From positions 35,545 through 99,544 of the forward strand of contig NZ_JAASUI010000006.1 of NCBI RefSeq assembly GCF_014224155.1: DNA of 64,000 nucleotides, read 5' to 3'. Position 1 is the stretch's first letter. Each line of letters starts with the position of its first letter. This document shows positions 8,158 through 15,335 of the stretch, piece after piece. The position numbers and the translations under genes were made by a program. The notes under the pieces were generated by a model. That model worked only from the letters and a program-made list of their open reading frames with translations, was not told where the DNA came from and made no database searches. The stretch is from Listeria cossartiae subsp. cossartiae (GTDB lineage: Bacteria; Bacillota; Bacilli; Lactobacillales; Listeriaceae).

Positions 8158-10325
8158 AGATAGCCACCTACTTCCACTTCAAAAGCATCTACATCTTCGC
8201 TACTCGTCCCAACAAAAACGCGGTGAAGTCCCGGTTCCTGCACTTTTTCAAGTTGGTGGTTGTAGAAAGAAAATGCCTCGCTCGTTAATTCAAATGAAAC
8301 TGTTTTTTCTTCGCCAGCTAAAAGCGCCACTTTTTCAAATGCTTTCAGTTCTTTGACCGGACGTGAAATGCTTGCTGTCACATCTTGCAAATACACTTGA
8401 ATGACTTCTTTTCCAGCGATTTTACCCGTGTTTTTAATGGTTACTTCCACATGAAGCGACTCACCTAGAGCCAATTCTTTCGGAAGCTCCGCCGTTGTTA
8501 ATTCAAATTCGCTATAACTTTTTCCGTAACCAAATGGATAAAATGGTTCATTTGGAATATCGAGATAATGCGATACGTAGCGCTCACCTTTATTTTCCGG
8601 TGTTTGTGGTCGACCAGTGCGTAAATGGTTATAGTAAACAGGAATTTGACCAGTCGTTTGCGGGAAGGACATCGCTAATTTTCCAGAAGGATTGCTTGCA
8701 CCGCTTAATAAATCTGCAGTAACGCGGCCTGCTTCTGTCCCCGGGAACCATAATTCGAGAAGGGCATCACTGGCTTCTGCTAATTCTTTGACTTCTAGCG
8801 GTCTCCCATTAAACAAAGTGATAACTACCGGTTTCCCAAGCGTTTGCACAAATTTCGCCAAGTCGTATTGTGCTTCCGGCAAACGAATGGTTGCGAGACT
8901 TCCTGCTTCTCCGCCCCATTCATTTTTCTCACCTAGCGCAAGAACAACCACTTCTGCAAGGCGCACCGCTTCCTCAATCGAAGCTTTATCTTTCTCGGTA
9001 AATTCAGTATAATCCGTCGAAATAGTTGTCATCGTTTCAAATACTTCTCGTAAACCTGTTTCGACATTGATGCCATCTTTCTCTTCGCCGTATACATTCC
9101 AACCACCAAGAATATCAGGTGAGGTCGCAAGTGGACCAATTAGTGCCAATTTCGTCGTTTTAGCTAATGGAAGTAAATGATTTTTATTTTCTAATAACAC
9201 GGCTGATTCCACCCCAGCAGCTCGTGCTTTCAGGCGACTTTCATCAGTTAAAATGTCGTCTGAACGATCGCTATTTTTCAAACCACGATACGGATCCTCA
9301 AAAAGTCCTAAATCATTTTTCAAATGTAACATCCGCAACACCGCTTCATCTAAAAGACTTTCAGCTAGTGTTCCTTCCTCAATCAAACCTTTCAATTCAT
9401 GAATATAGCAAGTCGTCATCATTTCCAAATCAACGCCTGCTTCCATCGAAAATTGCGCTGCCTCTTTCGGATTTCTAGCAGTTCCGTGGTTAATCACTTC
9501 AGCAACCGCGCCCCAATCAGAAATAAGTACGCCGTCAAAATTCATTTCACCACGTAAAACATCGCGGTTCAGCCATTTGTTCATCGTCGCCGGAACCCCG
9601 TCCACCACATTAAATGCCGTCATGACTAATTTAGCACCTGCTTGGATTGCTGCGTTATAAGCGGCTAAATAATTTTGATATAGTTCGCGCGTAGACATAT
9701 TGACCGTATTGTATTCCAGTCCAGCCTCCGCCGCCCCGTATGCCGCGAAATGTTTCACGCATGCAGCCATTCGTTCCATGTTTTCATCAAGCTTGCTCGC
9801 ATCACCTTGATAACCAGCTACCATCGCTTTCCCAAGTTCACTATTTAAAAATGGATCCTCACCAGTTGATTCCATCACACGACCCCATCTCGGATCCCGT
9901 ACTAAATCAAGCATTGGGGAGAAAGTGACATGATGCCCTTCTGCCGTTGCCTCGAATGCCGAAACTTCCGCCATCACACGAACCGTTTCTTGGTCAAACG
10001 AACAACCAAGTGCAAGTGGAATCGGAAAAACGGTTTTATAACCATGTATAACATCCGCCATAAACACAAGCGGAATTCCAAGTCGATTTGTTTTTAAATA
10101 AGCTTCTTGAATACCAATCATATCAAGCGCCGAACTTGATCCAAGTACCGAACCCGCATTTTCGGTTTGCGCATCCGTTAATTTCATTTCTTGAAGAAGT
10201 GGCCCTGTAAGTTCTGCATTTTTGTTTGTACCTTTAAAAAGAAAAGGGGAAAGTTGAAGACATTGGGCAATTTTTTCATCTAATGTCATTTGATTGACTA
10301 AATCTTGCACTTTTTCTTGTTTCAT
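8154..10325 (-). CDS. GH3 beta-glucosidase (probable sophorose/beta-1,2-glucooligosaccharide hydrolase)
   Basis: A 723-residue three-domain GH3 enzyme. The TIM barrel covers about residues 1-330, with the nucleophile aspartate in GVLISDWGA near residue 268. The alpha/beta sandwich domain reads LIGPLATSPDILGGWNVYG. A C-terminal fibronectin-III-like domain ends the protein. No signal peptide is present, so it acts on imported oligosaccharide in the cytoplasm. Together with the phosphorylase it can convert beta-1,2-linked oligomers to glucose and glucose 1-phosphate. The ortholog in the characterised Listeria locus prefers beta-1,2 linkages. It is the first gene of the minus-strand operon. AGGAGGTTCCT precedes the ATG, with a strong promoter and operator about 25-80 bp upstream. 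Confidence 0.92.
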   Translation of the reverse strand: MKQEKVQDLVNQMTLDEKIAQCLQLSPFLFKGTNKNAELTGPLLQEMKLTDAQTENAGSVLGSSSALDMIGIQEAYLKTNRLGIPLVFMADVIHGYKTVFPIPLALGCSFDQETVRVMAEVSAFEATAEGHHVTFSPMLDLVRDPRWGRVMESTGEDPFLNSELGKAMVAGYQGDASKLDENMERMAACVKHFAAYGAAEAGLEYNTVNMSTRELYQNYLAAYNAAIQAGAKLVMTAFNVVDGVPATMNKWLNRDVLRGEMNFDGVLISDWGAVAEVINHGTARNPKEAAQFSMEAGVDLEMMTTCYIHELKGLIEEGTLAESLLDEAVLRMLHLKNDLGLFEDPYRGLKNSDRSDDILTDESRLKARAAGVESAVLLENKNHLLPLAKTTKLALIGPLATSPDILGGWNVYGEEKDGINVETGLREVFETMTTISTDYTEFTEKDKASIEEAVRLAEVVVLALGEKNEWGGEAGSLATIRLPEAQYDLAKFVQTLGKPVVITLFNGRPLEVKELAEASDALLELWFPGTEAGRVTADLLSGASNPSGKLAMSFPQTTGQIPVYYNHLRTGRPQTPENKGERYVSHYLDIPNEPFYPFGYGKSYSEFELTTAELPKELALGESLHVEVTIKNTGKIAGKEVIQVYLQDVTASISRPVKELKAFEKVALLAGEEKTVSFELTSEAFSFYNHQLEKVQEPGLHRVFVGTSSEDVDAFEVEVGGYL

Positions 10326-10349
10326 AGGAACCTCCTGAACACATTTTTC

Positions 10350-10359
10350 GAAACGTTTC
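10350..10359. promoter_or_regulatory. Candidate LacI-family operator, copy 1
   Basis: A perfect palindrome GAAACGTTTC with a CG centre, as LacI-family sites usually have. It lies about 11-20 bases downstream of the predicted start of the GH3 operon, where bound repressor would block initiation. The identical core recurs at 10601-10610 in the same position relative to the opposite promoter. Confidence 0.65.
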
Positions 10360-10376
10360 TATTCAAATATAACAAC

Positions 10377-10405
10377 AGTATAAGCGCTTTCTTTTCTTTA
10401 GTCAA
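10377..10405 (-). promoter_or_regulatory. Promoter of the GH3-GH94-LacI operon with overlapping cre
   Basis: The minus strand reads TTGACT (10400-10405), a 17-base spacer, then TATACT (10377-10382). The spacer and -10 are overlapped by a cre-like sequence AGAAAGCGCTTATA at 10379-10392, two mismatches from the CcpA consensus. CcpA binding there would block RNA polymerase. Confidence 0.7.
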
Positions 10406-10562
10406 CCAAAAACGACATTCACATGGTTAAATGCTTCGATTTTCCAGTTTTTTCTATACTATCTCGTTTTCAAGAAAATCCATGTTCTAAAAAATTATTC
10501 ACCGCAAACCATTGGTACATAAATAATCAGCCGCTATAAACAAAATTAAAATAGCAATTCAC
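10406..10562. other. Middle of the 429-bp divergent regulatory region
   Basis: An AT-rich spacer between the two promoters. I see no ORF with a ribosome binding site, no terminator and no further clear operator in it. Confidence 0.5.
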
Positions 10563-10591
10563 TTGAAACCGATTACATAATATACTATAAT
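10563..10591 (+). promoter_or_regulatory. Promoter of the binding-protein/permease operon with overlapping cre
   Basis: TTGAAA (10563-10568), a 17-base spacer, TATAAT (10586-10591). A cre site TGAAACCGATTACA at 10564-10577 fits the consensus TGWAANCGNTNWCA at every position and covers the -35, indicating catabolite repression by CcpA. Confidence 0.75.
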
Positions 10592-10600
10592 AACCTTGTC

Positions 10601-10610
10601 GAAACGTTTC
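10601..10610. promoter_or_regulatory. Candidate LacI-family operator, copy 2
   Basis: GAAACGTTTC, identical to copy 1 and extended on the right by the same TAT. It begins about 10 bases after the -10 of the binding-protein promoter, so it sits at the start of the transcript. The two copies are 251 bp apart, which would allow looping. Confidence 0.65.
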
Positions 10611-10626
10611 TATAAAATATTGTGTA

Positions 10627-10680
10627 TGTGAATTGATTTTCACAATTTGCTTCATCCCGTACGGCGCATAAGTTCCGTAC
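10627..10680 (+). other. Two inverted repeats in the binding-protein 5' leader
   Basis: TGTGAA/TTCACA at 10627-10644 and GTACGG/CCGTAC at 10659-10680 could form two short hairpins in the 150-base leader. No known riboswitch pattern is recognised. They could also be protein-binding dyads. Confidence 0.35.
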
Positions 10681-10754
10681 AACAGTTTTTATTCTTTAAC
10701 AGCTTTTAGTTAATCAAGTTGCTTTGAAAAAAACAAAAAAATGGAGGAAAAATC

Positions 10755-11999
10755 ATGAAGAAAAAGATGTTTGTCGTTTTAGCTTTAGTGTTGTCGCTTA
10801 GTTTAGTATTAATGGCATGTGGCGGATCGAAGGACGATATGAATTCCAGCGATTCGAAAGTGTTAAATGTTTGGGCTATGGGAGATGAAGCCAAATCATT
10901 AAAAGAACTCGCACAAAAATTCACGAAAGACACTGGCATCGAAGTGAAAGTCCAAGTTATTCCTTGGGCAAATGCACATGATAAGTTACTTACAGCAGTC
11001 GCTTCCAAATCCGGCCCCGATGTAGTCCAAATGGGAACTACTTGGATGCCTGAATTCGTCGAAGCGGGCGCATTACTTGATATTACAAAAGACGTAGAAA
11101 AAAGTAAAAATATGAACTCTGATTTATTTTTCCCTGGTTCGGTAAAAACAACGCAATTTGATGGCAAAACATACGGTGTTCCGTGGTATGCAGAAACACG
11201 CGTATTATTCTACCGTACCGATTTACTGAAAAAAGTTGGTTATAACGAAGCACCAAAAACATGGGATGAACTTTCCGATGCTGCACTTAAACTTTCCAAA
11301 CGCGGCAAAGATATGTATGGTTTTGCCATTGATCCAAACGAACAAACAACTGGTTTCATTTTTGGACGTCAAAACGGCTCCCCTCTTTTCGATAAAGACG
11401 GTACTCCTGTATTCAACAAAAAACCATTTGTTGATTCTGTCAGTTATTTAGAAAGCTTCATTAAAAACGGTTCTGCTCCAGACACTGACCTTGGTTTAGA
11501 TGCGTCACAAAGCTTCGGCGGCGACGGAATCGTGCCAATGTTCATGAGTGGTCCGTGGATGGTTAATACACTGAAAGACACTGCCCCTGATATTGACGGA
11601 AAATGGGCAACTGCTGTATTACCTAAAAAAGAAAATAACGAATCAAGCTTAGGTGGCGCAAACCTTTCTATCTTCAAATATAGTAACAAAAAAGATGATG
11701 CCCTAAAATTCATGGACTACATGAGCCAACCTGACGTGCAATTATCTTGGTTGAAAGATACTAACTCGATGCCAGCTCGTATGGATGCTTGGGAAGACGA
11801 TATGCTGAAAAACGACCCTTACTACAAAGTCTTCGGCGAACAAATGAAAACAGCTGAACCAATGCCACTTATCCCGCAATTTGAAGAAATCGCACAACTT
11901 TACGGAAAATCTTGGGAACAAATTTATCGCGGTGGCGCAGATGTACAAACACAAATGGATACATTTAACGATCAAGTAGAAACCCTTCTTAAAAAATAA
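10755..11999 (+). CDS. Sugar ABC transporter solute-binding lipoprotein (sophoro-oligosaccharide type)
   Basis: A 414-residue family 1 (MalE-like) extracellular binding protein. A lipoprotein signal peptide ends in the lipobox LMAC with the acylated cysteine at about residue 22. The mature part begins GGSKDD and has the VNVWAMGD / GPDVVQMGTTWMPEF pattern of sugar binding proteins. It should be anchored to the outer face of the membrane and deliver oligosaccharide to the two permeases encoded downstream. The orthologous Listeria protein in this context binds beta-1,2-glucooligosaccharides; that specificity is transferred here by context. GGAGGAAAAATC precedes the ATG. A hairpin after the stop probably keeps the permeases at a lower level. 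Confidence 0.9.
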   Translation: MKKKMFVVLALVLSLSLVLMACGGSKDDMNSSDSKVLNVWAMGDEAKSLKELAQKFTKDTGIEVKVQVIPWANAHDKLLTAVASKSGPDVVQMGTTWMPEFVEAGALLDITKDVEKSKNMNSDLFFPGSVKTTQFDGKTYGVPWYAETRVLFYRTDLLKKVGYNEAPKTWDELSDAALKLSKRGKDMYGFAIDPNEQTTGFIFGRQNGSPLFDKDGTPVFNKKPFVDSVSYLESFIKNGSAPDTDLGLDASQSFGGDGIVPMFMSGPWMVNTLKDTAPDIDGKWATAVLPKKENNESSLGGANLSIFKYSNKKDDALKFMDYMSQPDVQLSWLKDTNSMPARMDAWEDDMLKNDPYYKVFGEQMKTAEPMPLIPQFEEIAQLYGKSWEQIYRGGADVQTQMDTFNDQVETLLKK

Positions 12000-12005
12000 C
12001 GAATA

Positions 12006-12043
12006 AAAAGGGCAAATGATTCTAGTCTGCCATTTGCCCTTTT
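12006..12043 (+). terminator. Intercistronic hairpin (partial terminator) between binding protein and permease genes
   Basis: A 13-bp stem (AAAAGGGCAAATG with CATTTGCCCTTTT) begins seven bases after the stop codon and ends in only four T residues. Such leaky hairpins commonly set a high ratio of binding protein to membrane components. Confidence 0.7.
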
Positions 12044-12060
12044 AGAATGGAACTGATGTT

Positions 12061-12954
12061 ATGAAACAATTTCTAAATAAAAACACGCCATATTTGTTTA
12101 TTTCGCCAGCACTGTTTTTACTTCTTCTGTTTTCCTTGCTTCCGATTTTGCTTGCTTTTGTCATTAGTTTTACAGATATCGATTTAGTCGGGCTTGCCGA
12201 TTATTCTAAGATTAACTTTATTGGGATAGATAATTACGTCAATATAATGCAAGACCCGGTATTTTTAAAATCTATTTTTAACACGCTTTTCTATGTAATT
12301 ATTGGCGTTCCACTGGTTATCGTTTGCTCGCTTGGTATTGCGCTGATGATTAACTTTTCGCAAGCGAAGATTTTCCAGTTTTTCCGGTTAATTTTCTATA
12401 CACCTTCGATTACAAACGTTGTTGCTGTGGCCGTTGTTTGGAGTTACTTATATAATCCACGGTTTGGTTTACTTAACTATTTGCTTTCCTTTTTAGACCT
12501 CGGACCTGTTCCTTGGCTACAAGATCCTACGATTGCGAAAATTTCACTGATTATTCTTGCTGTGTGGCGGGCAATCGGTGTGAATATGATTATTTTCTTA
12601 GCGGCACTTCAAGGGATTCCGCGTGAATACTACGAAGCTGCCTCGCTTGACGGCGCCAATAGTCGTCAACAATTGTTTAAAATTACCGTACCGATGCTTC
12701 GATTTGCAATTTTCTTCGTAACTGTTACGACGATGATTGGTTGGTTGCAATTCTTCGAGGAACCGTTCGTTATGACGGAAGGCGGACCGCTCGATAGTAC
12801 AAACTCAGTCGCCCTCTTTATTTATCAAAACGGTTTCCAATTAAGTAAATTTGGTTATGCCGCTGCCGGATCATTTATCTTGTTTATCGCGATTATTATT
12901 ATCACGATTATCCAGTTCCGGATTCAGCGTAAAAATAATGGCGGGGATATTTAA
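12061..12954 (+). CDS. Sugar ABC transporter permease, MalF-like
   Basis: A 297-residue integral membrane protein with about six transmembrane helices. The cytoplasmic EAA loop reads EYYEAASLDGANSRQQLFKITVPML near residues 190-215 and contacts the ATPase. It pairs with the following MalG-like permease to form the translocation channel for the oligosaccharide captured by the upstream lipoprotein. The gap to the next gene is 16 bp. No ATPase gene is present in this operon, so a shared MsmX/MalK-type ATPase encoded elsewhere must energise it. Confidence 0.92.
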   Translation: MKQFLNKNTPYLFISPALFLLLLFSLLPILLAFVISFTDIDLVGLADYSKINFIGIDNYVNIMQDPVFLKSIFNTLFYVIIGVPLVIVCSLGIALMINFSQAKIFQFFRLIFYTPSITNVVAVAVVWSYLYNPRFGLLNYLLSFLDLGPVPWLQDPTIAKISLIILAVWRAIGVNMIIFLAALQGIPREYYEAASLDGANSRQQLFKITVPMLRFAIFFVTVTTMIGWLQFFEEPFVMTEGGPLDSTNSVALFIYQNGFQLSKFGYAAAGSFILFIAIIIITIIQFRIQRKNNGGDI

Positions 12955-12970
12955 GAGAGGAGTGTTATAA

Positions 12971-13801
12971 ATGAATCAATATAGACAAAAATCGCGCGGC
13001 GCCCAAATTGCCGTAATTACAATTTTAACGGTCGGCGGATTCTTTATGATTTTACCGTTCATCTGGATGGTTCTCTCCTCTTTGAAAACGGATGCTGAAA
13101 TTTTAAAAATCCCACCTACAATTTGGCCAGAAACATTTACACTGGATAATTTCACGAAGCTATTCACCGAGATGGACTTTGCTATTTACTTGAAAAATAC
13201 GTTAATTATCGTGTTCTTCTCGTTTTTCGGTTTATTTTTAAATGCGATGGCGGGGTATGGCTTTGCTAAATTTAAATTTAAAGGGAAAAACAAGTTATTT
13301 TATCTCGTTCTTGCTACGATGATGATTCCCGGACAAGTAACGATGATTCCGGTTTATCTACTGCTTAATGCGGCTGGATTAACCAATACCATGACAGGGA
13401 TTGTACTTCCTGGACTAGTTGGTGCTTTTGGGATTTTCTTATTCCGCCAATTTATGTCCACCATTTCCGACGATTTACTAGAAGCAGCTCGACTTGATGG
13501 TGCTAGTGAATTTTATATTTTCTGGCGGATCGTTATTCCGATTTCCCGCCCAGTGCTTGCAGTCCAAGGAATTCTCACTTTTATCGCTGGTTGGAACTCG
13601 TTCTTATGGCCGTTAATCATTGCCAACGACGAAAAATTCTACACCCTATCAGTAGGGCTTCAACTTCTAAAAGGGCAATACGGCAGCAACTACGCGTTAC
13701 AAATGGCTGGCGCAACCTTCATGGTTATTCCAATCATCTTGATTTTCATGACTTTCCAAAAATATATTTTAAAAGGCTTCAATGTTTCTGGAATGAAATA
13801 A
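12971..13801 (+). CDS. Sugar ABC transporter permease, MalG-like
   Basis: A 276-residue permease with six predicted helices and the EAA motif DDLLEAARLDGASEFYIFWRIVIP near residues 165-190. The protein ends in the typical ...YILKGFNVSGMK tail of MalG-type subunits. AGAGAGGAGTGTTATAA precedes the ATG. It is the last gene of the plus-strand operon and is followed by a bidirectional terminator. Confidence 0.92.
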   Translation: MNQYRQKSRGAQIAVITILTVGGFFMILPFIWMVLSSLKTDAEILKIPPTIWPETFTLDNFTKLFTEMDFAIYLKNTLIIVFFSFFGLFLNAMAGYGFAKFKFKGKNKLFYLVLATMMIPGQVTMIPVYLLLNAAGLTNTMTGIVLPGLVGAFGIFLFRQFMSTISDDLLEAARLDGASEFYIFWRIVIPISRPVLAVQGILTFIAGWNSFLWPLIIANDEKFYTLSVGLQLLKGQYGSNYALQMAGATFMVIPIILIFMTFQKYILKGFNVSGMK

Positions 13802-13810
13802 TTGGGCAAA

Positions 13811-13849
13811 AAAAAGAGCTTATTCCTTTTTCAGGATAAGCTCTTTTTC
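13811..13849. terminator. Bidirectional terminator between the permease gene and gltD
   Basis: A 15-bp stem (AAAAAGAGCTTATCC-type arms) with A-run and T-run on opposite sides. It serves the converging permease operon (+) and gltBD (-). Confidence 0.85.
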
Positions 13850-13851
13850 TA

Positions 13852-15321
13852 TTATGGTAAAAACGTTTCGCCCATTAAGTAAAAGTCTACTTCACGAGCC
13901 GCTTCTCTTCCTTCTGCAATCGCGGTTACGACTAAACTTTGACCATGACGTGCATCCCCGCAAGCAAACACGCCTTCTTCACTCGTACGATAAAATCCTT
14001 TAGCAGCATCAATCGTATGACGGTCTGTTTTTCCTACACCAAAATTCGTGAAAATATCTTCGGTCGTACCAGCAAAACCAATAGCGATTAAAACCATATC
14101 AACGTCAAAATATTTTTCGCTTCCTTCAACCGGCGTATACGTTCTAGCAGCCTTATCTTCCACTACTTCTACCGTATGAAGACCAACAAGATTCCCTGCT
14201 GTGTCTTTTTCGAAAGAAGTGGTATTGATGAGGTATTCACGCGGATCCCTTCCGTAGACCGCTTCTGCTTCTTCGTGTGCATAGTCCATTTTGAATACAC
14301 GTGGATATTGCGGCCAAGGGTTTTCACCATCGCGTAGTTCTGGAAGTTTGTCTTGAATACCGAACTGGTAAATACTTTTAGCGCCCTGTCTAAGCGCAGT
14401 TGCCACACAGTCAGCACCAGTATCACCGCCACCGATAATTACGACATTTTTTCCTTTAGCAGAGAGTGTTTGCACCCCGCCATTATCCAAATTGTCGCGC
14501 GTACTTTGTGTTAAATACGGCACAGCGAAGTGAATACCAGTCGCATCACGTCCAGCAAGTGGGATATCACGTGCGTTACCAGCTCCTGTTGCAAGAACAA
14601 TCGAGTCATACTCTGCTCGCAGCTCTTCAAAAGTCACATCTGTACCAGCGGCAACACCAGTCACAAATTCAATGCCTTCTTCTGCCATCAAATTTACTCG
14701 ACGTGTTACTTGCTCTTTTTCGAGTTTCATAGTTGGAATGCCGTACATTAATAAACCGCCAACTCGGTCACTTTTTTCAATGACCGTTACGTTATGACCA
14801 GCTTTATTCAATTGATCGGCACAAGCCAGCCCCGCAGGACCAGAACCAATCACAGCAATTCGTTTACCTGTGCGTTTTTTAGGAGGAGCTGGTTTAATCC
14901 ACCCTTCTTCAAAACCGCGGTCGATAATCGCTTTTTCAATTGATTTAATTCCTACTGCGGGTTCTGAAATTGCTACTGTACAGCCACCTTCACACGGCGC
15001 CGGACAAATCCGTCCAGTAAACTCCGGAAAGTTATTTGTTTTTAATAACAGTTGTAATGCTTCGTACCAATCACCCCGGTAAACTGCATCGTTCCACTCT
15101 GGAATTAAATTATGCAGTGGACAACCTGATACGCCATTTTTAATTTCCATGCCAACGCTACAAAACGGTACACCGCAATCCATACAACGTGCAGCTTGTA
15201 ATGTTAAGTCCGCTGTCGGCATTGGTAAACTATATTCATTCCAGTCACGCGTCCGACTTTTCGGATCGCGTCCTGGCGAAGGGATTCGGTCATATTCCAT
15301 AAATCCAGTTGCTTTTCCCAT
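13852..15321 (-). CDS. gltD: Glutamate synthase (NADPH) small subunit
   Basis: A 489-residue flavoprotein that takes electrons from NADPH and passes them to the large subunit for glutamate formation from glutamine and 2-oxoglutarate. The N-terminal iron-sulfur domain has C46-x2-C49-x4-C54, then CPLHN and the CPAPCEGGC cluster motif. An FAD dinucleotide fold follows (GKRIAVIGSGPAGLACADQL), then a second NADPH fold (NVVIIGGGDTGADCVATALR). The C-terminal FAD motif is GVFACGDARHGQSLV. Length matches the family. It lies 14 bp after gltB in one operon. Confidence 0.96.
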   Translation of the reverse strand: MGKATGFMEYDRIPSPGRDPKSRTRDWNEYSLPMPTADLTLQAARCMDCGVPFCSVGMEIKNGVSGCPLHNLIPEWNDAVYRGDWYEALQLLLKTNNFPEFTGRICPAPCEGGCTVAISEPAVGIKSIEKAIIDRGFEEGWIKPAPPKKRTGKRIAVIGSGPAGLACADQLNKAGHNVTVIEKSDRVGGLLMYGIPTMKLEKEQVTRRVNLMAEEGIEFVTGVAAGTDVTFEELRAEYDSIVLATGAGNARDIPLAGRDATGIHFAVPYLTQSTRDNLDNGGVQTLSAKGKNVVIIGGGDTGADCVATALRQGAKSIYQFGIQDKLPELRDGENPWPQYPRVFKMDYAHEEAEAVYGRDPREYLINTTSFEKDTAGNLVGLHTVEVVEDKAARTYTPVEGSEKYFDVDMVLIAIGFAGTTEDIFTNFGVGKTDRHTIDAAKGFYRTSEEGVFACGDARHGQSLVVTAIAEGREAAREVDFYLMGETFLP

Positions 15322-15335
15322 GGTTTCACTCCTCT

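Noticed and set aside
10350..10359. GAAACGTTTC palindromes as CcpA cre sites
   Set aside because: They lack the TG...CA ends of cre. Separate, better cre matches overlap each promoter, so these are assigned to the local LacI protein.
10706..11167. Minus-strand ORF of 153 codons over the binding-protein start
   Set aside because: Antisense to a secure lipoprotein gene; Phe/Ser-rich shadow translation.
12006..12043. Hairpin as full terminator splitting the transporter operon
   Set aside because: Only four T residues follow and the permeases have no other visible promoter, so partial termination is more likely.
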